From: Plantactinospora sp. KBS50
Lineage (GTDB): Bacteria; Actinomycetota; Actinomycetes; Mycobacteriales; Micromonosporaceae
DNA: 64,000 nucleotides
Reading direction: 5' to 3'
NCBI RefSeq assembly: GCF_002285795.1
Contig: NZ_CP022961.1
Span: 2,418,001-2,482,000, forward strand
Shown here: positions 25,629 to 35,409 of the stretch, piece after piece
How the letters are laid out: each line of letters opens with the position of its first letter
Numbering within the stretch: the first letter of the stretch is position 1
Made by a program: the position numbers and the translations under genes
The notes under the pieces: generated by a model
Seen by the model: the letters and a program-made list of their open reading frames with translations, nothing else
Told to the model about the DNA's origin: nothing
Database searches by the model: none

Positions 25629-27226
25629 GTGGCGGCGACGACGGTGGACGCGGTCGTGATCGGCGCCGGGCACAACGGCCTGGTGGCGGCCAACCTGCTG
25701 GCCGACGCCGGCTGGGACGTCGTGGTGCTGGAGGCGACCGGCCACCCGGGCGGCGCGGTCCGGTCGGCGGCGGTGACCGCCCCCGGCTACCTCAGCGACC
25801 TCTACAGCTCGTTCTATCCGCTCGGCGTCGCCTCGCCGGTGCTGCGCGGGCTGGACCTGCACCGGTACGGCCTGGCCTGGCGGCACGCCCCGGCCGTGCT
25901 GGCCCACCTGCTGCCCGACGACCGGGCGGCGGTGCTGCACCGCGACCCCGCGGCCACCGCCGACTCCGTGGCGCGGTTCGCCCCCGGCGACGGGGAGCGC
26001 TGGCTGCACCTGTACGACGAGTGGCAGCGGATCTCGGCACCGCTGCTGGACAGCCTGTTCACCCCGTTCCCGCCGGTGCGTGCCGGTGCGGCGCTGCTGG
26101 GCCGGCTCGGCGTGGCCGGCGCGCTGCGGCTGGCGCGCCGGGCGGTGCTGCCGGTGGACCGGCTGGGCGAGGAGTTCTTCACCGGCGTCGGGGCGCCGGT
26201 GCTGCTGGCCGGCTGCGCACTGCACACCGACCTGGCGCCGTCCGACGCCGGCTCCGGGGTGTACGGCTGGCTGCTGGCCATGCTCGGCCAGCAGGTCGGC
26301 TGGCCGGTGGCGGCCGGCGGCGCCGGCCGGATCACCGACGCGCTGGTCGCCCGGCTGACCGAGCGGGGCGGCCGGGTACGGGTCGGGGAGCCGGTGGACC
26401 GGGTGCTGGTGGCCCGCGGCCGGGCCATGGGGGTGCGCTCCGCCGGCGGCGACTGGCGGGCGCGCCGGGCCGTGCTGGCCGACGTACCGGCGCCGGCGCT
26501 GCTGCTCGACCTGGTCGGCCCGCGCTGGCTGCCGCCCCGGCTGGTGGCCGACCTGGCCCACTTCCGCTGGGACGGCTCCACGGTGAAGGTCGACTGGGCG
26601 CTGTCCGGGCCGGTGCCGTGGACCAACCGGGACCTGGCCGGCGCCGGCACGGTGCACCTGGGCGGCGACCCGGCCGGGCTGCGCCGGTACGCCGCCGCGC
26701 TGGCCGCCGGCGACCTGCCGGACGACCCGTTCCTGCTGGTGGGCCAGATGGCGACCGCCGACGCCGGCCGGGCGCCGGCGGGTGGGGAGTCGCTGTGGGC
26801 GTACACCCACCTGCCGTTCCGCCGGGACTGGCCCGCGGGCGTGGTGGCCGAGCGGGTGGCCCGGATGGAGGCGCTTCTGGAACGGCACGCACCCGGCTTC
26901 GGCGCCCTGGTCCGGGGTCGGTACGTGGCGGGGCCGGGTGACCTGGAACGGGCCGAGCCGAGCCTGCTGGGCGGTGCGGTCGGCGGTGGCAGTTCCGCCG
27001 CGTACCAGCAGTTGGTGTGGCGCCCGGTGCCCGGCCTGGGCCGCGCCGACACGCCGATCGACCGGCTCTTCCTGGCCAGCGCGTCGGCGCATCCCGGCGG
27101 CGGGGTGCACGGCGGCCCGGGTCGAACGCCGCGCGGGCGGCGCTGGCCCGGGACCGGCCGGTCACCGGCGGCCTGTACGCCTCGGCGCTCGGCGCGGCGC
27201 ACCGGGCGGTCTACCGGCCGTCCTGA
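25629..27226 (+). CDS. Phytoene dehydrogenase-like FAD oxidoreductase, frame broken near its end
   Basis: About 532 residues once one base is restored. GTG 25629 lies 8 bp after GGGAGG. The N-terminal FAD fold is VVIGAGHNGLVAANLLADAG, then EATGHPGGAVRSA. The body is like CrtI-family amine oxidases. The C-terminal FAD motif GGGVHGGPG near 27115 runs out of frame; the -1 frame continues SNAARAALARDRP to TGA 27224-27226. One extra G at 27119-27121 repairs it; uncorrected, translation would read on to about 27515. No other carotenoid genes are nearby, so the substrate is open. Confidence 0.8.
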
Positions 27227-27247
27227 GCGGCCCGACCCGCGGTGCCG

Positions 27248-27341
27248 GGGCGGGCCACGACTCCCGGGCGGGCCGGGACTCCCGGGCGGGCCACGACTCC
27301 CGGCCGGGCCACGTCACCGGACCGGGCCGGGACTTCCGGGT
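27248..27341 (+). repeat. Degenerate 18-bp tandem repeat
   Basis: Units of the form GGGCGGGCCACGACTCCC start at 27248, 27266 and 27284, with further decayed copies to about 27341. They lie between the convergent CrtI-like and glycosyltransferase genes. Confidence 0.8.
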
Positions 27342-27358
27342 CGGGCCGGACCGCGCGC

Positions 27359-28125
27359 CTACCGGGTCAGTCCGCGGTGCCGGCTGCGCAGCCGGAACGG
27401 CATGAGCGCGCTTTCGATCTTGGTGGCGGTGGTCATCTTGGACGCGCCGTCCCGGCGCTCCTCGAACCGGATCGGCACCTCCACGATGGTGTGCCCCAGC
27501 TTGGTGGCCAGGTAGTGCATCTCCACCTGGAAGCTGTAGCCGTTGGACTGCACCCGGTCCAGGCCGATGTCCCGGAGCGCGTCCGCGTCCCAGATCTTGA
27601 ACCCGGCGGTCAGGTCCCGGATCCGGACCCGCAGCAGGGTGTGCACGTACAGGTTGGCCCAGCCGCTCAGCGCGCGCCGGTAGATCGGCCAGGCCTCGTC
27701 GAGCTGGCCGCCGGGAACGTAGCGGGATCCGATCACCACACCGGCCTGGGTGGACAGCAACGCGCCGAGCATCCCCGGCAGCGCCTCCGGCGGGTGCGAC
27801 AGGTCGGCGTCCATCTGCGCGACGTACTCGGCGCCGGAGGCCAGGGCGCGGCCGATCCCGTCGATGTACGCCCGGCCCAGTCCCTCCTTGCCGGGCCGGT
27901 GCACCACCTGGATCCGGTCCGGGTGCTCGACGGCGAGCTTGTCGGCGATCTCGCCGGTCCCGTCCGGCGAGTTGTCGTCGGCGATCAGGATGCTCATCCC
28001 CGGCAGCGGGAGCGCCAGCAGCCGCTCGACCAGCACAGGCAGGTTACCGGCCTCGTTGTAGGTCGGGACGACGACGGTCAGGCGCGCGTCCCCCACGGGG
28101 AGGGAAGCTGCACGGGAACGGTCAT
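27359..28125 (-). CDS. Polyprenol-phosphate mannosyltransferase-like GT2, N-terminus probably broken
   Basis: GT2 glycosyltransferase of the dolichol/polyprenol-phosphate mannose synthase type. VVVPTYNEAGNLPVLVERLL, ADDNSPDGTGEIAD and MDADLSHPPEALP (the metal-binding DxD) are intact, then GSRYVPGG and LTAGFKIWDADAL. It transfers mannose from GDP-mannose to polyprenyl phosphate, giving the lipid donor for mannosylation outside the membrane. The best start is ATG 28125 (leader GAGGATGATCCGC), but the frame joins only if one G is added to the run at 28090-28094; otherwise GTG 28096 gives 245 residues. No C-terminal membrane domain. It is divergent from the heptose operon. Confidence 0.82.
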
Positions 28126-28352
28126 GCGGATCATCCTCGGTTCGCCAATTGGGGGTCAAGGGGAAGGGTACCGACTCGTGCCGAAAATGCCGCATCGGGT
28201 GCACACCGCAGCGAGCGGGCCGCGGACCGGTTAGCTTCTCGGGAGCGCGGGGTATCGCAGGCGACGAGCCGGGTGTCGCGGACGGACGAGAGGCGCGGCC
28301 CGGGCGGGTCGGGCAGGGGTTTACTTCTCCTACCCCAGGGAACGCGCCGCCC

Positions 28353-30205
28353 GTGCGCAACGACCGGGTTGACCCGCATCAGTGCAGGTCAGGCGCCAAC
28401 GGCGCCGGCCTCGCACCGGCGCGGAGTGGACCGGGGGGCCGCGCCGCGCCGCTGTTCGACGCCGTCCTGTTCGACCGCGACGGCACGCTGGTGCACGACG
28501 TGCCGTACAACGGCGATCCCGAACTGGTGCGCCCGGTCGACGGCGCCCGCGCCGCGCTGGACCGGCTGCGCGACGCCGGCCTGCGGCTGGGCGTGGTGAC
28601 CAACCAGTCCGGCCTGGCCCGCGGCCGGTTCACGGCCGCCGACCTGGCCCGGGTGCACGCCCGGCTGGATCGCCTGCTCGGTCCGTTCGACACGTGGCAG
28701 ACCTGTCCGCACGCGTCCGGCGCGGGCTGTGAGTGCCGCAAGCCCGCGCCGGGCATGGTCGTCCGGGCGGCACGGGAGCTGGGTACCACCCCCGCCCGGT
28801 GCGTGCTGGTCGGCGACATCGGGGCGGACATGACCGCCGCCGCGGCGGCGGGGCCACCGGCATCCTGGTACCGACCCCGGTCACCCGCTCGGCCGAGGTC
28901 GCCGCGGCACCGGAGGTGGCCACCGACCTGGCCGACGCGGTCGAGCGGATCCTGCGCCGTCAGCGGCTGTTCGCCGGCTCCGGCTCCGTCACCGTCACCG
29001 GCGGTGGCGGCCGGCGACGCCGGTGCGTGCTGGTGGCCCGTACCGACTCGGCCGGCGACGTGCTGGTCACCGGCCCGGCGATCCGCGCCGTGGCGGCCGG
29101 CGCCGAGCGGGTGGTGATGCTCTGCGGCCCGCGCGGCCGGGCCGCCGCCGAACTGCTGCCCGGGGTCGACGAGCTGATCGAGTCGCCGCTGCCCTGGATC
29201 GACCCGCGGCCCGCGCCGGTCGACCGGGCCGGCCTGGACCGGCTCGTCGGGCTGCTGGCCGGGGCCGGCGCGGACGAGGCGGTGCTGTTCACCTCGTACC
29301 ACCAGTCCGCGCTGCCGCTGGCCCTGCTGCTGCGGATGGCCGGGGTGGGCCGGATCAGCGCGATCAGCGACGACTATCCCGGCGCCCTGCTGGACGTGCG
29401 GCACCGGGTTCCGGCCGGCATTCCCGAGGCCGAACGCGCGCTGTCGCTGGCCGCCGCGGCCGGCTTCCGGCTGGCCGCCGGTGACGAGCCGGTGCTGCGC
29501 ATCCGGACCGACCGGGTCGCTCCGGCCACCGTCGCTCCGGCGGGCGCGGGACCTGCCACCGCGGGACCGGACGGCGACCGGGGTACGTGGTGGTGCACCC
29601 CGGATCGTCGGTGCCGGCCCGTGGCTGCCCGCCCGAGGTGTCCGAACGGATCGTCGCGGCGCTCGCCACCGCCGGGCACCGGGTGCTGGTGACCGGCGGG
29701 TCGGGGAGCGGGCGCTGACCGCCCGGGTCGCCGGCCGGTACGGCGTCGACCTGGGCGGGCGTACCTCGCTGGCCGACCTGGCCGCCGTGCTCCGCGGCGC
29801 CGGCTGCCTGGTGGTGGCCAACACCGGCCCGGCGCACCTCGCCGCCGCGCTCGGCGTACCCGTGGTCAGCCTGTTCGCCCCCACCGTGCCGTTCGGACAG
29901 TGGGGCCCTACCGGGTCCCGGTGGTCCGGCTGGGTGCGGCGGCGGCGCCCTGCCGGGACAGCCGGGCCACCGAGTGTCCGGTGCCCGGTCACCCGTGCCT
30001 GGCCTCGGTCGACCCCGCCGAGGTGGTCGCCGCGGTCCGGCTGCTCGGCCTGCGCCCGGCGCCGTCCCGGTCCGACCGGCCGGTCCCGGTGCCGGCGGGC
30101 GGCCCGGCGGAGTCGGGGTCGGGACCGGCCGGTGGTCCGCCGGCGTCGGGGATGGGACCGGCCGGTGGTCCGCCGGTGCTGGCCGGCAGCGAGGTGGCGT
30201 CGTGA
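28353..30205 (+). CDS. GmhB-like phosphatase fused to GT9 heptosyltransferase, four frame breaks
   Basis: The first part is a HAD-IIIA phosphatase like GmhB: VLFDRDGTLVHD, VTNQSGLARG, the Zn loop CPHASGAGCECRKPAPGM, VGDIGADMT. After a -1 break (28850-28853) the same frame runs from its end (LADAVERILRRQR) into a GT9 domain (LVARTDSAGDVLVTGPAIRA). It is broken again at 29580-29583, 29703-29706 and 29902-29905, with HPGSS, NTGPAHLAAALGVPVVSLF and HPCLASVDP in successive frames. Four added Gs give about 618 residues. Predicted role: dephosphorylate heptose-1,7-bisphosphate and transfer heptose. GTG 28353 is a weak start choice. The stop overlaps the next gene (GTGA). Confidence 0.78.
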
Positions 30206-31173
30206 ACATCCTGCTCTGGCACGTGCACGGCTCCTGGACCACGGCGTTCGTCCAGGGCAAGCACCGCTACCTGGTGCCGGTGACGCCGGACCGCGGCCCG
30301 TACGGGCTGGGCCGGGCGCGGACGTACCCGTGGCCCGACACGGCGATCGAGGTGACCCCTGACGAACTCGCGGACGAGGACGTGGACCTCGTCGTGCTGC
30401 AACGGCCGGAGGAACTGGAACTGGCCGCGCGGTGGCTGCGCCGCCGGCCCGGCCGGGACCTGCCGGCGGTCTACGTGGAACACAACACCCCCAAGGGGGA
30501 CGTGCCGGTCTCCCGGCACCCGGTGGCCGACCGGGACGACCTGCTGCTGGTGCACGTCACGCACTTCAACGACCTGTTCTGGGACGCCGGCGGGACCCGC
30601 AGCACGGTCGTGGAGCACGGCATCGTGCCGCCGGCCGCGAGCTGGACCGGCGAGCTGGACCGGATCGGCGTGGTGGTGAACGAACCGGTCCGGCGCGGCC
30701 GGGTGACCGGGACCGACCTGCTGCCCCGGTTCGCCGAGCTGGCCCCGCTGGACGTGTACGGCATGGGGGTGGCCGGCCTGCCCGCGCATCTGGGCCTGGC
30801 CGACCGGATCACCCCGTACGACGATCCGCCGCAGGACCGGATGCACGCCGAGCTGGCCCGGCGCCGGCTCTACCTGCACCCGTGCCGGTGGACCTCGCTG
30901 GGGCTCAGCCTCATCGAGGCGATGACGATGGGGATGCCGGTGCTGGCGTTGGCGGTCACCGAGGCGGTGGTGGCGGTCCCGCCGGAGGCCGGCGTGCTCT
31001 CCACCCGGGTCGGTGACCTGGTGGAGGCCGCCCGGTGGCTGCTGGACGAGCCGGCGCAGGCCCGCCGGCTCGGCGAGCGGGCCCGGGCGGCGGCCCGCAC
31101 CCGGTACGGCCTGGACCGGTTCCTGGCCGACTGGGACCGGCTGCTGGAGGAGGAGCTATGCGCATCGCGATGA
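30202..31173 (+). CDS. Glycosyltransferase (GT4-like)
   Basis: 323 residues from GTG 30202, overlapping the previous stop by four bases. It has a short Rossmann-like N-terminal half (ILLWHVHGSWTTAFVQGKHR) and a C-terminal half with RRLYLHPCRWTSLGLSLIEA and MTMGMPVLALA, the acidic E-x7-E-type donor site of retaining GT-B enzymes. Homologous actinobacterial genes sit in similar heptose/glycan operons. Acceptor and donor are unknown. Its last 16 bases overlap the next gene. Confidence 0.82.
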   Translation: MNILLWHVHGSWTTAFVQGKHRYLVPVTPDRGPYGLGRARTYPWPDTAIEVTPDELADEDVDLVVLQRPEELELAARWLRRRPGRDLPAVYVEHNTPKGDVPVSRHPVADRDDLLLVHVTHFNDLFWDAGGTRSTVVEHGIVPPAASWTGELDRIGVVVNEPVRRGRVTGTDLLPRFAELAPLDVYGMGVAGLPAHLGLADRITPYDDPPQDRMHAELARRRLYLHPCRWTSLGLSLIEAMTMGMPVLALAVTEAVVAVPPEAGVLSTRVGDLVEAARWLLDEPAQARRLGERARAAARTRYGLDRFLADWDRLLEEELCASR

Positions 31174-32372
31174 TCTCGGAGCACGCCAGCCCGCTCGCGG
31201 TGCTGGGTGGCGAGGACGCGGGTGGGCAGAACACCCACGTGGCCGAGCTGGCCACGGCGCTCGCCGCGGCCGGGCACGACGTGCGGGTGTACACCCGCCG
31301 GGACGACCCGGCGCTGCCCGCGGTGGCGCCGGTCCGTCCGGGTGTCACGGTGGTGCACGTGCCGGCCGGACCCGCGGCGCCGATGGCCAAGGACGACCTG
31401 CTGCCGCACATGGCGGAGTTCAGCCGGTGGCTGACCGCGGCCTGGGGCGGGGACTGGCGGCCGGAGGTGGTGCACGCGCACTTCTGGATGAGCGGCCTGG
31501 CCGGGATCACCGCGGGGCGCCACCGCGGCGTGCCGGTGGTGCTCACCTACCACGCGCTGGGCAGCGTGAAGCGCCGGCACCAGGGCGCGCAGGACACCAG
31601 CCCGCCGGGGCGGATCGGCTACGAGCGGGCGCTGGGCCGCGCGGTCGACCGGGTGATCGTGCAGAGCCGCGACGAGGTACGGGAGCTGACCCTGCTCGGC
31701 GTGCCGCGCGCCCGGCTGAGCGTGGTCCCGTCCGGGGTCAACCTGTCGGCGTTCGGGCCGACCGGCCCGGCCGCGCCCCGGGATCCGGGCCGGCCCCGGC
31801 TGCTCAGCGTCGGCCGGCTGGTCGAGCGCAAGGGCTTCCAGGACGTCATCGAGGCGATGCGGCTGGTCCCGGACGCCGAGTGCCTGATCATCGGCGGTCC
31901 GCCGGCCGACCTGCTGGACACCGATCCGCAGGCCCGGCGGCTGGCCGAGCTGATCGACCGGCACGGGCTGGCCGACCGGGTCCGGCTGCTCGGCGCGGTG
32001 CCCCGGGAACGGATGCCGTACTGGTACCGCTCCGCGGACCTGCTGGTGGCCGCGCCCTGGTACGAACCGTTCGGGCTCACCCCGCTGGAGGCGATGGCCT
32101 GCGGTGTACCGGTGGTGGGCACGGCGGTCGGCGGGCTCACCGACACGGTCGTGCCCGGACTCACCGGTGATCTCGTACCGGCGCGCGACCCGGCGGCCCT
32201 GGGCGGTGCGATCGCCCGGCTGCTCGCCGACCGGGTACGCCGGCACGCCTACGTCACCGCGGCGCTGGACCGGGCGCGGACCCGGTATTCCTGGCAGCGC
32301 ACGGCGGACGAGCTCGGCGACGTGTACGCGAGCGTGGGCCGGGTGCGCGAACCCAGCCGGGTGGGCGCATGA
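31158..32372 (+). CDS. Glycosyltransferase family 4
   Basis: 404 residues. ATG 31158 has GGAGGAG upstream inside the previous gene. Typical GT4: the N-terminal GGEDAGGQNTHVAELATALA glycine loop, VVHAHFWMSGLAG, then LLSVGRLVERKGFQDVIEAM and the donor site PWYEPFGLTPLEAMACGVPV with the conserved Glu pair. It resembles sucrose-phosphate-synthase/MshA-like retaining transferases. It probably adds a hexose or heptose to the same glycan as its neighbours. It is coupled to gmhA by a 4-base overlap. Confidence 0.87.
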   Translation: MRIAMISEHASPLAVLGGEDAGGQNTHVAELATALAAAGHDVRVYTRRDDPALPAVAPVRPGVTVVHVPAGPAAPMAKDDLLPHMAEFSRWLTAAWGGDWRPEVVHAHFWMSGLAGITAGRHRGVPVVLTYHALGSVKRRHQGAQDTSPPGRIGYERALGRAVDRVIVQSRDEVRELTLLGVPRARLSVVPSGVNLSAFGPTGPAAPRDPGRPRLLSVGRLVERKGFQDVIEAMRLVPDAECLIIGGPPADLLDTDPQARRLAELIDRHGLADRVRLLGAVPRERMPYWYRSADLLVAAPWYEPFGLTPLEAMACGVPVVGTAVGGLTDTVVPGLTGDLVPARDPAALGGAIARLLADRVRRHAYVTAALDRARTRYSWQRTADELGDVYASVGRVREPSRVGA

Positions 32373-33229
32373 TGTCCGACGCGGCCGGCGTGCTGGACAA
32401 CCACCTCGCCGGCCTCGCGGGCACGCTGCTGCCGTACCGGAAGGTGGCGGCCCGGCTCGGCCAGTGGGGCGGCGAACTGGCCTGGCGCCTGGGCCACGGC
32501 GGGCGGCTGCTGGTGGCCGGCAACGGGGGCAGCGCCGCCGAGGCGCAGCACCTGGCCGCCGAGCTGGTGGGCAAGCTGCGCGGCGACCGGGTGCCGCTGT
32601 CGGCGATCGTGCTCGGCGGCGATCCGTGCGGGCTGACGGCGCTGGGCAACGACTACGGCTTCCCGGAGGTCTTCGCCCGGCAGGTACGGGCGCACGGCCG
32701 CCCCGAGGACGTGCTGCTGCTGATGTCGACCAGCGGGCGCAGCGCCAACCTGATCAGCGCGTCCCGTGCCGGGGCCGAGATCGGCATGCGGTGCTGGGCG
32801 TTCACCGGCCCGGCCCCCAACCCGCTCGCCGACACCTGCGCCGACGTGCTCGCCGTGCCGTCGTCGGATCCGCAGGTGGTGCAGGAACTGCACCTGGTCT
32901 CCGTGCACGTGCTCTGCGACTACCTGGAGGAGGCGCTGCTCACCGTGCTCGGCCCCGCGGGCTGCGCGGCGCCGGCGATCCGGCCCGGCCCGCCGGCGGC
33001 GGCCGGCCCGGACCGCCCGGCGGTGGCCGGCCCGGACCTGCTGGGCGCCGGCCCGAACCTGCCGGCCGCCGACCCGGACCTGCTGGACGCCGACGCGGAC
33101 CTGCCGGCCGCCGATCCGGACCTGCCGGCCGCGACCCCGGTACCGCCGGACGCGGAACCGGTCGTCCCGCCGGCCGGGGTCGAGGTGACCGTGGCGGACG
33201 TGTCCGACGGAACGGGTCCGGTCCGGTGA
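32369..33229 (+). CDS. gmhA: Sedoheptulose-7-phosphate isomerase (SIS domain, GmhA-like)
   Basis: 286 residues; residues 1-200 are a SIS-fold phosphoheptose isomerase. The substrate loop is GNGGSAAEAQHLAAEL, then LMSTSGRSANLI and SDPQVVQELHLVSVHVLCD with the catalytic Glu/His region. It converts sedoheptulose-7-phosphate to D-glycero-D-manno-heptose-7-phosphate, the first step to ADP-heptose. The last 80 residues are an Ala/Pro/Asp-rich repeat (PDLPAADPDLLDADADLPAA) absent from usual GmhA (about 195 aa). It overlaps its neighbours by 4 bases on both sides. Confidence 0.87.
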   Translation: MMSDAAGVLDNHLAGLAGTLLPYRKVAARLGQWGGELAWRLGHGGRLLVAGNGGSAAEAQHLAAELVGKLRGDRVPLSAIVLGGDPCGLTALGNDYGFPEVFARQVRAHGRPEDVLLLMSTSGRSANLISASRAGAEIGMRCWAFTGPAPNPLADTCADVLAVPSSDPQVVQELHLVSVHVLCDYLEEALLTVLGPAGCAAPAIRPGPPAAAGPDRPAVAGPDLLGAGPNLPAADPDLLDADADLPAADPDLPAATPVPPDAEPVVPPAGVEVTVADVSDGTGPVR

Positions 33230-34711
33230 GCGCGGTGAACCCGCCGGGCACCTCGGCCCGGCGCAGCGGTCCGCTGGTCGTGCTCGGGGACACCCTGCTC
33301 GACCGGGACGTCGAGGGATGGTCAACCGGCTCTGTCCCGACTCGCCCGCGCCGGTGCTGGACGAGGGGGAGGCCGCCGACCGGCCCGGCGGCGCCGGCCT
33401 GGCGGCGCTGTTCGCGACCGGCCACGGATTCGAGGTCGCGCTGGTCACCGCGCTGGCCGACGACGCCGGCGCGGCCCGGCTGGCGAGCCTGCTCACCGCG
33501 GCCGGGGTCCGGCTGTACGCGCTGCCCATGCGGGGCAGCACGCCGGAGAAGATCCGGCTGCGCACCCGGGGCCAGGTGCTGCTGCGGCACGACCGCGGCG
33601 GCCCGGCCGGACCGCTGGGCGACCCCGCCGAGGCCGTCCTCGACGTGCTGGCCGACGCCGCGGCCGTGCTGGTGGCCGACTACGGGCGGGGGTGGCCCGG
33701 CATCCGGCGCTGCGGACCGCGCTGGCCGCCACCCGCGCCCCGGTGGTGTGGGATCCGCACCCGCGCGGGCCGGCGGCGGTCGGCGGGGTCCGGCTGGTCA
33801 CGCCGAACGAGAACGAGGTACGGGAACTGGTGGGGATCGCGCCGGGCGGTTCGCGGCTGTCCGCGGCGGCCCGCGGCGCACAGGGCCTGCGCCAGCACTG
33901 GCGGGCGGCCGCCGTCGCGGTGACGCTCGGCGGAGACGGCGCCCTGCTCAGCCACGCCGGCTCGACCCCGCTGGTGGTCCGGGCGCCGGCGGCGGCGCCC
34001 GGCGACACCTGCGGTGCCGGCGACCGGTTCGCCGCCACCGCGACGGTGGCGCTGGCCGAGGGCGCGCTGGTCTCCGAGGCGGTCGAACGGGCGGTCGCGG
34101 AGGCGTCGGCGTACGTGGCCGGCGGCGGGGTGGCGACCGCGGTGCCGGCCGTGCGGTCGACCCTGGCGCCGGCCGAGGCCGTACCGGCCCGGCGCACCGG
34201 ACCACCGCCGGCGCCGGAGCACCGGATCGGCGCCGCCGCGGCCGGCGCGGTGGTTTCCCGGGTACGCGCCCGGGGCGGGACGGTCGTCGCCACCGGCGGC
34301 TGCTTCGACCTGCTGCACGCCGGCCACCTGGCCACCCTGGAGGCGGCCCGCCGGCTCGGCGACTGCCTGGTCGTCTGCGTCAACTCGGACGCCAGCGTGG
34401 CCGGGCTGAAAGGGCCGGACCGGCCGGTGGTGCCGCAGGCCGACCGGGCGCGGCTGCTGGTGGCCCTGGGCTGCGTGGACGCCGTGGTGGTCTTCGACGA
34501 GACCACGCCGCACGCCGCGCTGTCCTGGCTGCGGCCGGACATCTGGGTCAAGGGTGGCGACTACGCGACCGGGGCGGGAGACGAACCACAACTGCCGGAG
34601 GCGGGAATCGTGCAACGCTGGGGTGGACAGACCGTGGTGGTGCCGTACCTGGACGGCCGCTCCACCACCGAGATGATCGCGGCGGCCCGCTCGGGCCGTG
34701 GTGCCGAATGA
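33226..34711 (+). CDS. hldE: Bifunctional heptose-7-P kinase/heptose-1-P adenylyltransferase, two frame breaks
   Basis: About 495 residues once two bases are restored. PfkB kinase part: LGDTLLDRDVEG, a break at 33315-33317, DRPGGAGLAALFATG, VADYGRG, a break at 33688-33692, then VTPNENEVRELVG and the catalytic GDTCGAGDRF. C-terminal adenylyltransferase: VATGGCFDLLHAGHLATLE (HxGH), VCVNSDASV and IWVKGGDY. It makes heptose-1,7-bisphosphate and, after GmhB, ADP-heptose. Both breaks are single missing Gs. GTG 33226 overlaps the gmhA stop, and the stop overlaps the SDR gene. Full HldE fusions are typical of Gram-negatives making LPS. Confidence 0.87.
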
Positions 34712-35409
34712 CCGGCGCGGCGCCGCCCAGCGGGCCGTCGGTGCTGGTGACCGGCGGGTCCAGCGGACTCGGCGCGGCGGTGGTGGCCGGCGTGCTGTCC
34801 GCCGGTGGCCGCCCGTGCGTGCTGGACCGCCAGCCACCGGCCGACGGCCTGCCGTTCGTGCGGTGCGACCTGGCCGACACCCGGGCCGCCGAGGCGGCCA
34901 CCCGGCAGATCGCCGAGCAGGTGGGCGGGCTGGACGGGCTGGTCACGGCGGCCGGGATGGACGTGCCCGGCCGGTTGACGCAGGTGCCGGCCGAGACCTG
35001 GGAACGGGTCGTGACGGTGGATCTGCTGGCCACCGCCGCGGTGATCCGGGCGGCCCTGCCGTACCTGGAACGCTCGGCCGGCCGGATCGTCACGGTCGCC
35101 TCCACCCTCGGGGTCAAGGCGGTCAGCGACGCCACCGCGTACTGCGCGGCCAAGTTCGGGGTGGTCGGCTTCACCCGGGCGCTCGCCGCCGAACTCTCCG
35201 GCACGGTCGGGGTGACCCTGCTGGTGCCCGGCGGCATGCGGACCGCCTTCTTCGACGAGCGCGACCCGCAGTACCGGCCGGGTCCGGACGCGCGGCTCAG
35301 CGACCCGGACCACGTGGCCAAGGCGGTGCTGTTCGCGCTGGGCCAGCCGCCGGGCTGCTCGATCCGGGAGATGGTGGTCTGCGCCGACGAGGAGACCTCG
35401 TACCCGTGA
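34708..35409 (+). CDS. Short-chain dehydrogenase/reductase
   Basis: 233 residues, classical SDR. Cofactor loop VLVTGGSSGLGAAVV, TAAGMD (usual NNAG), catalytic Ser in VASTLGVKAVS and YCAAK. It is not an HldD-type epimerase: too short, and the active site is of the classical kind. Its place between hldE and a GT9 gene suggests it may modify the heptose or another sugar of the glycan, or another intermediate. Both ends overlap neighbours by four bases, so it is translated with the operon. Confidence 0.85.
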   Translation: MTGAAPPSGPSVLVTGGSSGLGAAVVAGVLSAGGRPCVLDRQPPADGLPFVRCDLADTRAAEAATRQIAEQVGGLDGLVTAAGMDVPGRLTQVPAETWERVVTVDLLATAAVIRAALPYLERSAGRIVTVASTLGVKAVSDATAYCAAKFGVVGFTRALAAELSGTVGVTLLVPGGMRTAFFDERDPQYRPGPDARLSDPDHVAKAVLFALGQPPGCSIREMVVCADEETSYP

